This document shows positions 1-11,980 of a stretch of DNA of 64,000 bases, piece by piece. A program made the translations under genes and the position numbers. The stretch's first letter is position 1, and each line of letters begins with the position of its first letter. Origin of the DNA: Impatiens glandulifera. Its lineage: Eukaryota > Streptophyta > Magnoliopsida > Ericales > Balsaminaceae. Below the pieces are notes generated by a model that saw only the letters and a program-made list of their open reading frames with translations, was not told the DNA's origin and searched no databases. The stretch covers positions 27,087,616 through 27,151,615 of the forward strand of contig NC_061869.1 of assembly GCF_907164915.1 (NCBI RefSeq), written 5' to 3'.

Positions 1-58
1 TAAGTCGATACTATGGGAATTTCGTTAAGAAAAATGACGTAAAAAACAAAAACAAATA

Positions 59-2030
59 TTATAGGATCGGCGTAATCGCGTAATCGATAGAGACGGGGGT
101 CTGTCTATTGATGACGGCTTAAGAAAAACGGTTTGATAGAAATGCTGTTAAAGATTTAAATCACTTTCTATTCTGCACAAACCCTTGCAAACTCTTGAAC
201 GATTCAAGTGTAGAATTGTTTGCTTAAGTTTGAAGCTAAGAACCAAGAATGAGAAGATGATAGAATGAAAAAGACACAGTAGTTTGTTTATGGATGTTTG
301 AAGCAAACTCTCCACGTCACCCCTTCTTCCAACCACCAGAAGGATTCACTATACTTTCGAATCAAATACAGTCGCACGATTAGCTCACTATTGAACAGAA
401 TAGACTCTGTTCAACTTACAATATGATAAAGTATATCACTCAGCTAAAACAATGATTTGATTTTAACTCTCTCTTGACAAACACATAGTAAAGCAAGAAA
501 GTAGATCTTAAGATTGTAAAATTAGTAGATCTCTTGTATGCGTATTTTTCATTGTTCAGCAAATTATGCCCGGCCATTCTTCTGTTGTCCTTGAGGATCT
601 TTAAATAAGGAGCAGGTACCAACGGTCGAATCTTCTATAATGACACATGGCTAACTTCCATTGGAACGCCTCCATAATACACAACAGACTCTGAGCACTA
701 GGATCGTGGTTGTACCAATTTGGTAGGGCGCCAAATATTCTCAAGGATATTCCTACAAAAATAAGTAGTGGGAAGAATATTTGCTTACGTGCATTAATCA
801 ATTGGTTGCAATTGGCTGTCGTACTGATCTTCACTAGAAATTGGAGCAGGAGTAGCGTACAGCTAGTTGATCGTGGGTAGACGTATGCTAGCTTCAAGCA
901 ACTACTTTAAGCATGACATTAGACGTATTTCACTTAGACGACCTTGTCTAATGAAATTAGACGCCAACGTCTAATAGAAGGATCCATTAGACCACCTGAT
1001 CTAATGGGATTAGACAATACGTCTAATTACATTTCCCTTCAGACTAATCTGAAAGAGTTAGACTGCACGTCTAACTCTCATCTGTTAGACGACATGTCTA
1101 ACTACGCATCCCTTCAGACTAATCTGAAGGAGTTAGACTGCACGTCTAATTCTCATCTGTTAGACGGAACGTCTAACTCGCATCCCTTCAGACTAATCTG
1201 AAGGAGTTAGACTGCACGTCTAATTCTCATCTGTTACACTGCACGTATAACTCCGTATCCGTTAGACTGCACGTCTAACTACATCTGTTAGACTACACGT
1301 CTAACAACGTATCTGTTAGACTGTACGTCTAACAACTTATCCGTTAGATTGTACGTCTAACTACGTCTGTTAGACTACACGTCTAACTACGTCTGTTAGA
1401 CTGCACGTCTAACTACGTATCCGTTAGAGTGCACGTCTAACTACGTCTGATAGACTACACGTCTAACTACATTTGTTAGACTGCACGTCTAACTACGTCT
1501 CCGTTAGACTGCACGTCTAACTACGTCTGTTAGACTGCACGTCTAACTACGTATTTGTTATACTGCACGTCTAACTACGTCTTTTAGACTACACATCTAA
1601 CTACGTCTGTTAGACTGCACGTCTAATTACATATACGTTAGACTGCACGTCTAACTACGTATCTGTTATACTGCACGTTTAACTACGTCTTTTAGACTGC
1701 ACATCTAACAACGTATCTGTTATACTGCACGTCTAACTACGCCTGTTAGACTACACGTCTAACTACGTCTTCGTTTAGATTGCACGTCTAACTACGTCTG
1801 TTATACTGCACGTCTAACTGCGTATACGTTAGACTACACGTCTAACATAAAACATCTAATGGCCAAGTAGTATAATGAATCTCATTAAGACTTAGTCTAA
1901 TATAACATGTTTTCAATACACCTGCACCAAAAACGATTAGACGGCGTAGATTGAGTTTTATACACACTCATCATCAAAATTCCAATAGTTAAAATACTTT
2001 GACACTTAGTCAAAATAATTTGACCCAACA
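59..2030 (-). repeat. Element A 3' LTR (left copy)
   Basis: On the minus strand it starts TGTTGGGTCAAA at 2030 and ends CCTATAA at 59; the partner LTR ends CCTATCA, so the canonical CA end has mutated here. The middle (about 1000-1850) is a minisatellite of the 7-bp-stem hairpin GTTAGAC-TGCAC-GTCTAAC joined by short ACTACGTCTGTT or CGTATCC linkers. The length difference from the 5' LTR (1972 versus 1694 bp) is mostly repeat number. Short ORFs here only translate the minisatellite. Confidence 0.88.
1003..1842. repeat. Hairpin minisatellite with ACGT cores
   Basis: About 25-30 imperfect units carry inverted arms GTTAGAC and GTCTAAC around a 5-nt loop. The loop junction contains ACGT, the core recognised by plant bZIP factors. 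Units vary by point changes (GCACGT, ACACGT, GTACGT), and linkers alternate between short and long forms. The first third also carries a longer repeat with CTTCAGACTAATCTGAAG palindromes. Confidence 0.88.
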
Positions 2031-2043
2031 ATTTCCCCTTTTT
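2031..2043 (-). promoter_or_regulatory. Polypurine tract of element A
   Basis: The minus strand reads AAAAAGGGGAAAT directly before the TGTTGGG start of the 3' LTR. This is the usual plus-strand priming site of an LTR retrotransposon and fixes the LTR boundary at 2030. Confidence 0.85.
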
Positions 2044-2123
2044 GATGATGATGTTAAAACTTTGCATAGGTAACAAAATAAGTATTCATCATGTAAAGAA
2101 AGAGTTAAACTTGTTCACCCATC

Positions 2124-5100
2124 TTACAAAAACACTTTCCAAAACCAGTATTCAGAAACAGAATTCAAGGAACGGAGCGGCCAACAGGTTGTGAAAAGGG
2201 GGAAGAGAGCGGCCACCACTACCAGTTCCGTCACTTCGTCCACCACGAGCGATTCCATCATTACGTCCACCGCGAGCGCCGCCAGAGCTTCTACCACCGC
2301 GATCACCGCTAGTGCTTCTGCCACCGTGATCACCTCTACGACCTTCGCCTCTTTTAGTTGGTATATCGCTTGGACCTGGTGCCTGTTGAAACACCACCAC
2401 CTCTTCTTCCACTATTGTCTTCACCTTGAGTGATGATATTTTTCTCTTTCTCGGCAACAGTCTTTGCATCTTCTTCTTCCTGAATTTTTCTTGCAAAGGT
2501 ATCTTCCATTTCCAATCTTTCAGCGTCAGCTCGGATCATGTTACCTTGAACCTCAACTAACTAATCTCGAAGCAGACTCATCCCATCCATAACTTTATTA
2601 TGCATTTCGACATTATTTTCTCTTTCGTAGTCAAACAATTCAGATTGCCTTTTGAAGAAATTCTTCTCAAATTTGTAGTAAGACTTGTTGACGATATGAA
2701 CTTCATACGTGTTCTTCAGTGCCTGTTCCATCTCATTTTGAGTCTTAAGAAGATCAGCAAATTCCTCCTTGCTTGTTGTCTGAGTCTTCATAATTTTCAT
2801 CATATTTGCTTCCATTACAGCCATATTCTTTTGAAGAGTTTCCATCAGTATTGTCATGGACTTCATATGCTTCGTACCGTCAACAGATGATCCCTCGTTC
2901 GATGAAATCTCTTGAGAACTTGCATGGACTGATGTGGGTATGAACTTGCATGGACTGCTCCGGTCCATCCTTCTCTGATTCACTTTCATATTTTTCTTCT
3001 TCTTCCTTCTTCACAGACCATGTGAACTATATCGGACAACTTTACTAATTCATGATATGGGTTGAGAATATTATCATGAATATTTGCAGCAGTGATACCA
3101 GGAAATGGTAGAGGCTTGGAAGATCCAACATTTTTGTCTTAATCCCACTCATAGGAGGAACTCTTCTCTGATTCCTTGTCTTTGGAAGGTTCCCCCTCAG
3201 ATCTGGCAACATCAGGCCTACTAACTTCAGCTTCTTTCTCTTGTGATGCCTCTGTTTCGAGAATAGGGGACTCCAAAACTTCCTCTTCTTGATTAACCAA
3301 TGATTGAATAGGTTCCTTAATAATTTCTTCTTCTTCAATAGACAGATTGGCTTGAACGGGTTCCACAGATTGCTCAATACGAGGTTGAGCCATTAGACTT
3401 TTTTCCTCTATTGAAAAACTTCTCATTTCTATAAGAAGAGCAGCAGCTTGCTCATCCTCATGAACATTACAGTAGACAACGAAAATGTAATTCTCCATAA
3501 TCTCGTCCAGCCTTTTCAAAGTTTTTTCTTCTGCCTTAGCACTCTTCTCAGGAGGGTTAAAATTTGCTCTTCTGGCCTGCAGAATTGGGAAGAGAGCTCT
3601 TCCTCTCAGATTTGCCTCAACTAGGTCTTTTCTCTTAAGAGCTTCGTAAACCTCAGATGTCTTGGCCAATTTCAAGACTTTCTTCTCATTGCTTATGAGC
3701 TTTAACCATTGACTACTAATTCCACTGCCCTTGAAGACCTTAGTGTACTTGATAGACATTCTATTTAGAACCCAAGTGTCAAATATTTCAATCTTTTCAG
3801 TAGCAATGTTGTTGGCCTGATCCATCATGAGATTGACGATACATGTTGCTTCAGAAACATCCTCATTATGGTCGATTATAACATCCTTCCCTTTTCCAAT
3901 CACCTCAACAGGTTTTGGAATAGGCCTTGGTTTCCAAATTCTAATTCCCGTAGTTTGTCTTATGGAACGCATGATTTCGTGGGCAGTAAGAGGCTTCACA
4001 AACAGTCCAGGTGTGGGTTCGACTGGAACAAGCTTACCGGTCACTAAGGACTCCATTGGGACAGGATTTGGGACATGAGGCATTTCGACTATCATAGAAA
4101 TAGCCTTCTCAGATTCACTACTAGCAGCAAGGGTAAGAATTGCACCTTGCTCTAGTTCAGCAGACTCTGTAGCACCAGCGTCTACAAGATTTGTTTGACG
4201 GATAGGAGACGGAACCCTGTCAAAATTTTCAGTGTTTGGACCAACTGGCTCAACAGTTGGCCCGACAGTAGAATCCTCAACAAGAATAAAAACAAATACA
4301 TCTTGTTCCATCACAAGAACATTAAATTTAGGCACTTCGGCCTGAGATTGGGGAGGAGTTACCTTCGATGACGCTTTCACCGATTTAGACGCGCGGGGAG
4401 CCATTGATTTTTCTCCTCTTGAAACAGAGGATCTGGATGGCTTTCGTAACTAACTCGCAACTTGAGACATGTGAGACATGGGGATGGTAGCAAGTTCGAC
4501 TGGACCTTGCCTGACTCTGGAATTCAATATTCCAGAATCCTTCTTCAAAGAACTCTTAAGGCTGGTTGAACTAGTATTAGATTCGTTGACAATTTTGGAT
4601 CATTTGGCTCCTGTAGACGGGACAGAAGCCGTTGGATGTCTGGAACGAGTAACAGACCTTGCTCCTATCTATTGCCTTGATGCTCCCGAGAGCGACTCTT
4701 TATTGTTCTTCATTCTGACGAGGGTGTTGGCTACGGTGAAGACAATGAACATCCTGGTCGAGTTGATTGACTCCGACTCCCCCATGTGGACCCCCAAATG
4801 TTCTAACAAGCGACTTAGTTGAGCGATAATGTTTACGCTTTCCTTGTTCTCCTGATCGATTACAAAAAAAGATTCTGGTACAAAGTTGTGGCCCAGTTGA
4901 CCTGAATCCCTTTTGAAATAGTCGTCATGTAGTCAAATCGATCTTGACTGTATAAATGGAAAGACCTCGCCTTCCCCTGAAGAGCTTTAACCACAACGTC
5001 ATTAAGAAAAATAAATTGTGGTTTGAGAGCCTTCTTACTCCCGTTCAGTCGAATCTCCGAGCCATCGGCGGAGAAAACCGTCTTCATCTCTACCGTGACT

Positions 5101-5414
5101 TATGATAGAAAATTTGGGTTGAATGTGTGCCCCTCCGACGGAAGTTCAAAGAACTCCGCATAAACAGCTTCGTTGAAGGAGATATCAGTGTTGTTCACAT
5201 TTGCGACAATGGAGTCACCGACCATCATCGTCGTTTTGAAAAACTCTCTAACTTTATTTTCATGGAAGATGAACGGCCCTCCAAGATACTTTCCGAGACC
5301 AGAATATTCAAGGGTTCTGAATATTTCGACCACATCTTGCTGATTGAACGTGTAGATAGAGGGAAAATCAACCTACAGAGTACAATGACCAAGCATGATT
5401 CTCTTGTTTCCCAT
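2124..5414 (-). pseudogene. Cargo gene of element A (left copy), decayed; globular domain, acidic linker, coiled coil, RGG tail
   Basis: Read right to left from an ATG at 5414. An N-terminal domain of about 190 codons contains FRTLEYSGLGKYLGG and a FFELPSEG motif. A Ser/Thr-rich linker follows, then a long open stretch (3139-4404, 421 codons from MAPRASKS) with a central module (IRIWKPRPIPKP, EVIGKGK, IFDTWVLNR, LRGRALFPI) and a Glu-rich tail. Then come a coiled-coil-like segment (2561-2989) and an Arg/Gly tail with RGG and GGRS repeats. Breaks: an in-frame TAG 13 codons after the ATG, a TAA after NPNFLS, a TAA after SSYEWD, a stop after LLRD, a frameshift before the RGG tail, and a 99-bp C-terminal deletion. 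Function unknown. No protease, integrase or RT motifs. I recall similar abundant hypothetical proteins in Gesneriaceae but could not check. Confidence 0.75.
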
Positions 5415-5535
5415 TTTCAACAAAATGCGAATAGACACAAGATAAACAAGGGTTTCTGAGAGAGAAGATCGAAGAAATCTAGGGGTTTTAGAAAACTTTG
5501 AGTGAGAAAAAGCTTTCAATATCATGCAAAGAGTC

Positions 5536-5543
5536 CTTATATA
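5536..5543 (-). promoter_or_regulatory. TATA box of the cargo gene
   Basis: The minus strand reads CTATATAAGG about 120 bp upstream of the ATG at 5414, followed by a CT-rich leader typical of plant 5' untranslated regions. Palindromes ATTAGACGC/GCGTCTAAT and ATTAGACGT/ACGTCTAAT, the same motif family as in the LTR, lie 280-470 bp further upstream. This suggests the gene kept or acquired its own Pol II promoter inside the retrotransposon. Confidence 0.6.
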
Positions 5544-5809
5544 GACTCCCATGAGTCGTATAAAATAACCGTCATATTTCCTAGGGGTATGGCCCATCAA
5601 TTAATATTAGACGTCCTTTCATAGTTGTCATCATTATTTTAAGGTTATATTAGTCATTGTCTCGTAACTTGAAAGATACGTGTCTTCATGTTATTCGGAG
5701 ATGACTATGTTTCTATTTGAGCAGGAAAATTAAATATCTCCTCACGTGGGACAACTGTCCTTGATCGTTCTAGTACACACGTATTTAGACGTTTTTCTTA
5801 CTTACACCC

Positions 5810-6005
5810 ATCTATGAAGTCTAAACGTCTATTAGACGCAAGCGTCTAATCACGTGTCTTATAAAAGTCTAACGTCTATTAGACGTTGACGTCTAATTAC
5901 GCATGAACATCACGTATTAGACGTGTGTTTAGTTAGACGTGAGCATCCACTTTCTCTTGACGTAAAAATGTCTAACGTCTATTAGACGTATACGTCTAAC
6001 CGCGC
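5810..6005. repeat. Cluster of ACGT palindromes upstream of the cargo gene
   Basis: At least four near-perfect palindromes lie here: ATTAGACGC-AA-GCGTCTAAT, ATTAGACGT-TG-ACGTCTAAT, ATTAGACGT-AT-ACGTCTAAC, and partial AACGTCTATTAGACG copies. They match the LTR minisatellite theme although they sit in the interior. The right copy (about 43840-44043) has one extra unit. Confidence 0.8.
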
Positions 6006-6239
6006 AGGCTATTAACCAAGACACACAGACTTAGATGCATAGAATGTGAGCAAAAATAGGTCTAAGTACACGCTTTTTCCCTTTAGATGACCTCGTTTAA
6101 TAGACCGATTAAGGCCTTTCGTCTGAGTGTATCTTTATTTTCAAAATAAATTTATCTTCTCATTTTGTGCAAGTACAATTTGAATAAACAAATGTTTGGA
6201 GGTCCTTAGGACCGAAAATATTTTTAACACATAAAAACA

Positions 6240-6937
6240 CTTAGTCCTCTTGAATGGCAAAAGCCAATGTTGATCTTCTTAAAGTGTATACTCAGAAGAG
6301 TATTCTCTATACTTCCTTCCTGCAACTCTCCTACATCACCTACACAAGAAACTATTTACAAACTTTGGTATCCACATTCAATTGGGTCCTCGATCAATTA
6401 GTCCCTTAGGAATCCATATTTGAGATATTCTAATGGATTTCTCATTTTGTGTTGTGATTAATGCATATGATTTTGACTTAGCAGACGCCTTCATGCTAGC
6501 CAATGATTCCTTAGCTTTTAAAGAGGATTTTCTCTTAAAACTCCTTGACTTTGAGGCAGGTTTTAGATTGTCAGACTTGTTGACTGCTTCTAACTTATTT
6601 TTTAGCCAGCTAATAATCGGCGAACATAAGTTATTTCATTTTTCAAAGCTACTTCTTCATGAATGGGATCAGATTCAATATCAGTTAAACTCTCTTTAAC
6701 AAAGATTATTGGCTTAAGCTTGTTGGTAGTTGAGTTTGACTTTTTGCATGACCGATTTGGGTCATTGCCATCAAATCCTAAACCGGATCTAGATCCAGAA
6801 GGTTTCAACAGACTAATCTGATGTTTGACAGCTTCTCCAGATCTTGTCCAAGCACTAAAAACATAGTTTAGCCTTTTGTTTTCAGTAGAAAAAGTTTGAA
6901 TCTTTTCTTTGAGCATCTCATTCTCAGATGAGATCTC
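6240..6937 (-). pseudogene. Element A gag C-terminal part and gag-pol linker
   Basis: This is the minus-strand continuation of the gag frame interrupted by element B at 6938. It reads a leucine/lysine-rich segment (MLKEKIQTFSTENKRLNY), a SGSRSGLGFDG motif, then a linker ending near 6390 in IWIPKGLIDRGPN and MWIPKF. In related Copia polyproteins this WIPK linker precedes the protease DSG motif. Here the reading frame dissolves into stops and no protease follows, which marks the point where pol was lost. A stop after RRLLAG also breaks the frame. Confidence 0.72.
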
Positions 6938-7781
6938 TGTTGGAATTTTTAAACTAATTCTATAAATTCCATTAATGAATGGAAATTAGAATGTGGGTAA
7001 TAAAATCAAATCAAATTCACATGAAATTCAAACGTGAATTAAAGGGTGAAATTTGATCCAAATGTATAATTTAAATCAATTAATTTAAATTAATTGATCT
7101 AAAATGCCTTGATGACCAATTAACAAAATGTTGTTAATTTGTAGTGTAAATTACATGAGTTTGTTATTATTATTATTTGTTATGATAATTAATATTATTA
7201 TTAACAAATTGGAAAACCATGTAACGTTAGTATTGAATTGTAAATTCCTTAATTGTTTTAGCAAACAATTACTCTATAATGAAGAGAAAAACGTTAAGGT
7301 AATGAAGAGGCAAAAAATGTCAACCGTTGGATCAAATGATGATTTTATTTAATGGTTTAACTTTTCAACAATATAAGACCTCTCATCTCTAATCAAAAAC
7401 ATACTTAATCCTTCATCTTTCTCACTCTAGAATTCCTAAAGCCTTCTTCTTGTTTTGTGAGTGTTCTTCGAGTTCTTCGCTCGATATTTTCCGTTGAAAC
7501 CCGGTGATAGTTCAGGTACTTTATCAAGCTCGTTGTGTAGTGATTCCGGTGCTGAATCACTACTAGATTCGTTGTACCCTGGGAGACAGCCATCTGTGAC
7601 AAGCTCTAGCACACGGGGAGACGGTGGAACTGTTTTAAGGGAAATGTGTTTAACACATGCCTCGAATCAACCATCAAATACGGTGATACTGTTTTTCGTA
7701 TATCTTATTTTATTTTTATTTATTTGTAACATCGTATGTATATATATTTTCTGTTATTTTTCAAGACAAGAATTTCTAACA
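6938..7781 (+). repeat. Element B 5' LTR
   Basis: The 844-bp LTR has TG and CA ends. A plausible TATA box (AATATAAG near 7370) is followed by a CT-rich leader. The segment around 7555-7690 contains CTGGGAGACAGCCATCTGTG and the palindromic AAATGTGTTTAACACAT, both also recognisable in B' at 27960-28060. Short ORFs inside it have no retroviral match. Confidence 0.9.
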
Positions 7782-8543
7782 ATCTTAAAACAATTTCTTT
7801 GTGCTAAGCTATTTAAGAGCTTGCACCATCGAATATATTTTTTGTCTTTGATGTTTCAGAAATACGAGTCGCGGTGTTGCGGAACAGATGATGTTCATTT
7901 CGAAAAAATGAAAAAGATTCATCTTAAGGAATCAACAAATAAAGATAAGTCTTTATTGCATATAAATATGTTTGATTATTAACACATATGTTCTTATGCT
8001 GTTAAAGCTTAGTTTTATAAGCTAATATATTTTGATATGAAAATTTTCTCAAGAAACATTAATTTGTATATTCATTATACAAATATTATATAGAAAATAA
8101 ATTAGAACACAATAATTTAATTTGTTCTAATCTTATTTAAAGATTTGTTTGGTTATTAAAATTATTAATAATAATGAATGAAAATAAGAAAGTAACTAAT
8201 ATGTTAGCTTTCAATTTTTATAAAATTTATGGTGTTAAAATTAATTATAATTGAAACATATGGTTTCAGTTTTAAAATAATTAATTATAATATATACCTT
8301 CTTTTTAATTAAACAATATAATTAATAAGAATATGGTAGATTGATTTAATAAATAAAGAGAGATGATATCTTTATTTATACAGTGTTTTATATATTATAT
8401 TTAATTATGGTAATAAGTTATGGTTTTAAATGTGTATATATTCATTGTTTGACAGAGTTTAAGTCAAAAAGAAGAGAAAATTAAGTTTCTCTAAAAAGAA
8501 GACAAAATGTCGTAAACAGTAATATAATATTGAAAGGGTGCAT

Positions 8544-8608
8544 TGGCGCAGTGGTTCAAAGTTTAAACGCAAGGGTGTGAGGAGGCGAAAGGTCCCTAAT
8601 TCGAATCC
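8544..8608 (+). ncRNA. tRNA-like / SINE-head Pol III promoter inside element B
   Basis: The A-box TGGCGCAGTGG (8544-8554) fits the plant tRNA consensus. A B-box-like AATTCGAATCC lies at 8598-8608. The 54-nt start-to-start spacing fits tRNA genes with a long variable arm or tRNA-derived SINE heads. The 5' and 3' flanks do not pair as an acceptor stem, so this is not a functional tRNA. The inverted relative B' retains TGGCGTAGTGG and AGTTCGAATCT, so the module predates the split of the two elements. Confidence 0.55.
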
Positions 8609-8619
8609 CATTTAGCCAA

Positions 8620-10275
8620 TGATTTCTTTGATGGAACCATTCAAATTTCTTTTATAGAAATTATTAGATGAATGGAGCCAATGATTTCTTTCATAAGAAA
8701 TCTTGTGTTATAAAATGACACTAGTCATTTATGTTGAAACCATTCCAATTTCTTGTGTAGAAATTATGAGATGAATGGGTAGTCAATGATTTCTTGGTAG
8801 AATTCAGACTTGTTAAAGTCATTGATGTTGAAACCATTTCTTGTGTAGAAATTATGAGATGAATGAGTAGTCAATGATTTCTTGGTAGAAATGTGAAAAT
8901 CATTAGAATTTTCTTGTGTAAAAATTATGAGATTAATGAGTTCATAATGATTTTTATAAAATATATATATAAATATATAATATGATTTTTCTAAATGACA
9001 TTAATCATGAATGTTGAAATCATTATAATTTCTTATGTAGAAATTATGAAATGAATTGGGTATCCTAATGATTTCTTTTATAGAAATTATGTGATTCATA
9101 ATGACAGAAAATGAAGGTCATATGTATAATGAGATTAAATAAGTTATTTGTTTTAGAACTTATTCTAATCATGCATTGAAAGAGACAATTATGTAAGTTG
9201 AAATATTTTCGCAAGAATTATCTCGGTGAGAATGATCCACCTAGATTTGTTTTGAGCATTGTCGCTTCACGTGGATTATCGTTCATAACACGATAATGTA
9301 ATTACTTCGATTAAGACATGAGGTACGTTTATAGTTATGTTTTATTTAATTATATTTCTAAGTGATTATTTATATATATCATGCATATTAGCTAATAATA
9401 TTATGATTCATGTTATTCATAATAAGTATGATTATCTAGAAATTTATATATATATATAAATTAAGATTTATTTCCTATCTATTTTTATTTTAATAGATAA
9501 TTTTGAAATTTGTCACATGAGTTCTTTGATTCACAAAGATTTGTTATAGAATATTAAAGGTCACATAATTAATTAAGAAACGAATAATTGATGACATGAA
9601 TATTTATTTATATAATTAGGTAGTTTTATATTTGATTACAGATAAATGATCAACATTCTAATTAAGTGTAATAATTAATATTTTAATTATTTATCATGTA
9701 TGTTTAATGATAAATGAAGTTGTATATATATTTATTTAATAATATATATGACATATTATTTATCTGATTACGTTTCTATGTTATTGACTATATATATTAT
9801 AGTTGTTTTGTCATTGTGCTGACTAAAATGAAAGAAGCAATAATATATAATATCATATATATGGATATATTAATTTTGGTTTAATATAATATATTTGATA
9901 TACATTGTTCAATTGCATCATTAAGACTTACTTAATTTGATAATCTTGAAATCAAATAATTACAAGGAAAGTCTTGTTTGATTTGAGAATAATGTGGCAA
10001 ACGTGCAGATATTACGGGATGCAAACGTGCAACCGAAATAAATGTTTAAGCGACTTCGGTTAAAGGTGCTTGAAACATTATGATTTCTTTTGTAGAAATC
10101 ATGTGATATGGTGAATATTTATTTGATTAAATATTCTAATTTCTTTTATAGAAATTAAGTGTTGAAATAAATATTTTAATTGATTAAATATTTTTAATTT
10201 CTTATGTAGAGATTATGTGAAGAATGATTTATAATGAATAAACATTCTAATCTCTTGTATAGAAATTATGATTTA
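8620..10275 (+). repeat. Field of short palindromes in element B interior
   Basis: At least nine copies of the pattern AATTTCTT-NNNN-AGAAATT occur, for example near 8645, 8748, 8832, 9030, 9075, 10080, 10138, 10197 and 10243. One copy reads GATTTC...GAAATC, with both arms changed together. Many are followed by ATGAGATGAATGGGTAGTCAATG or a related spacer. The rest of the segment is AT-rich without coding sequence. Confidence 0.8.
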
Positions 10276-10959
10276 TTCAATTAAATATTTATAATATAGT
10301 TATCTTATTCAATGTATGATAAGTATAACAAAAGAAATTTGTAAAAGAATTGTGTGACAATTTCTTGATTAGAAAATCATTGATTTAAATCATACAAATG
10401 TATGTGATTTAAAGGATACCAACCCGAATGTGGGGGCAAATATTTTTATTGATTATAATACAAAAATAATTGTGTATATTATGATAAATGAAAAGATAAT
10501 TCATTTTTAGAGAAATATGTTCTCTATAAAAGATAAAGTTGCGCAACTTTACAAAAAGAAAGAAAATAACAAGAAAATGTTTTGTTTATATTTGCTGAGT
10601 TGGTGCTCAAATCGATATTTAAAATTTGAGAATTTTGAAATCAAGAAACGTGTCATATTTTGACATTACTTTCATAAAAAATCTGAAGAATCAATGTCTT
10701 CAAAAAGATTTTATGAAATAAATGAAAAGGAAAGTTTATAAAGTCTTGATATGACTTATAATAAATTTTATAATAATGATATGAAAATTTGATCATACTT
10801 TTATTAAAAAAGTGGATGTGACAATTATATATATCATGAAGACAATGAAAATTATTTCATTACGTGTCTTTTGTACGATATTTTATCATTGAAAATTACG
10901 ATAAAAATGATAAAATCCATTAAGGATATGAATTGCACTAACCGAAATGATATGTTGAT

Positions 10960-11620
10960 ATTATTAAATGAAAGAGTTTACATCTAAAAGTGAATATGTT
11001 TACACTTAGAAGTGCAATCTACGTATGGAAATCTTCTAAGAAACTTATGATGGATAGATTAAATGTTATAATCTATATTTTTGACTTATGTCAAAAAAAT
11101 AAAATATTTTTATGTAAAATATATAATCGTTTACACGAAGGCAGAATAGTTCAAAGACATTTTGTCTACTAGTTAGCCAAGTAAACAATATTTTTATAAA
11201 AAAATTAAATGATAAGCATGTACGAATGACTATGCTTCTTATTAGAAGATGTTCCAAGGTTAACTAAGAATGTACCAACATAAATTTCTAATTATTATGA
11301 TAGTAATTAGAAATTGGACAAGCTTAGAGTTAGTGACAAGTCTAGACATACACGTCTTAGACATAATGTCATTATACTATACTCTCTAATGGAGTTATCA
11401 AATTTGACTATGTAAGTCAAAGATAACATTGTGGATCCACTAATCAGATTATTGAATAGAGAGATAGTTTGAAGTCTTTTGAGACATTAGCCTACTATAA
11501 GTTGGTATGAAGGAAAACCCAACCTATGCAGACTGGAGATCCCAAGAACTAGGTTCAATGGGACAACCTAATTGTACTGACTTGGAAAGTTATTGTTGAG
11601 GATTAATCCTATAATGAAAC
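10960..11620 (+). pseudogene. Copia RNase H C-terminal stub in element B
   Basis: Plus-strand translation over several frames gives TSKSEYVYT then RSAIYVWKSSKK (near 11000-11040), and later SRHIR-like and IKFDYV...KDNIVDPL residues near 11340-11450, then a segment ending near the CRLEIPRTRFNGTT stretch. These match the conserved end of Copia RNase H and the post-pol region. The frame is broken by many stops and shifts. It shows that B descends from an autonomous Copia element whose gag and most of pol were replaced by non-coding DNA. Confidence 0.65.
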
Positions 11621-11980
11621 AATATATATTTTGACGAGGATAAGCATATCGCTTTTAATGATTCTTTGTGAACAAAGAGATCACCTATGTGAGGGAGAAT
11701 TGCACGGCTCAATTCTAGACCCTCTCACAGAACCAGGCGCGTGTTCCATGGCCAAAACGGACACAACCATGAGAGCTTGACATGTATCAGGGAGAATTCT
11801 ATGTGAAAATGTGTAATCGTTTACACAAAAGGTAGAATAGTTCAAGGACATCCAGTCTACTAATCAGCTAGTAAAGTTATATGTTTTCACAAGGGAAGGT
11901 TCAAAGGGTTACACCTACCTATCCTATGTAGAATTCAACTGTTGAACCTTTCACCGGGTTAATCTTTCAATTTCCATTAA

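Noticed and set aside
944..1201. An 85-codon plus-strand ORF with repeated TSNYxSLQTNLKELD-like units
   Set aside because: It only translates the LTR minisatellite; the frame ends where the repeat phase changes, and similar ORFs appear in every LTR copy.
2191..2433. Thr/Ser/Ala-rich plus-strand ORF
   Set aside because: It is the antisense reading of the RGG repeat tail.
4478..4822. A 114-codon plus-strand ORF opposite the cargo gene
   Set aside because: It is antisense to the linker of the cargo gene, whose codon pattern and homology lie on the minus strand.
7461..7982. A 173-codon plus-strand ORF starting in the element B 5' LTR
   Set aside because: It crosses the LTR end into non-coding interior, has no recognisable domain, and is cut at 129 codons in the 3' LTR.
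8544..8608. Calling this a functional tRNA gene
   Set aside because: There is no acceptor-stem pairing and no clear anticodon arm; only the promoter boxes are convincing.
8620..10275. A CRISPR-like array in the regularly spaced palindromes
   Set aside because: Spacing is irregular, the repeat is short and variable, and the context is a plant retrotransposon.
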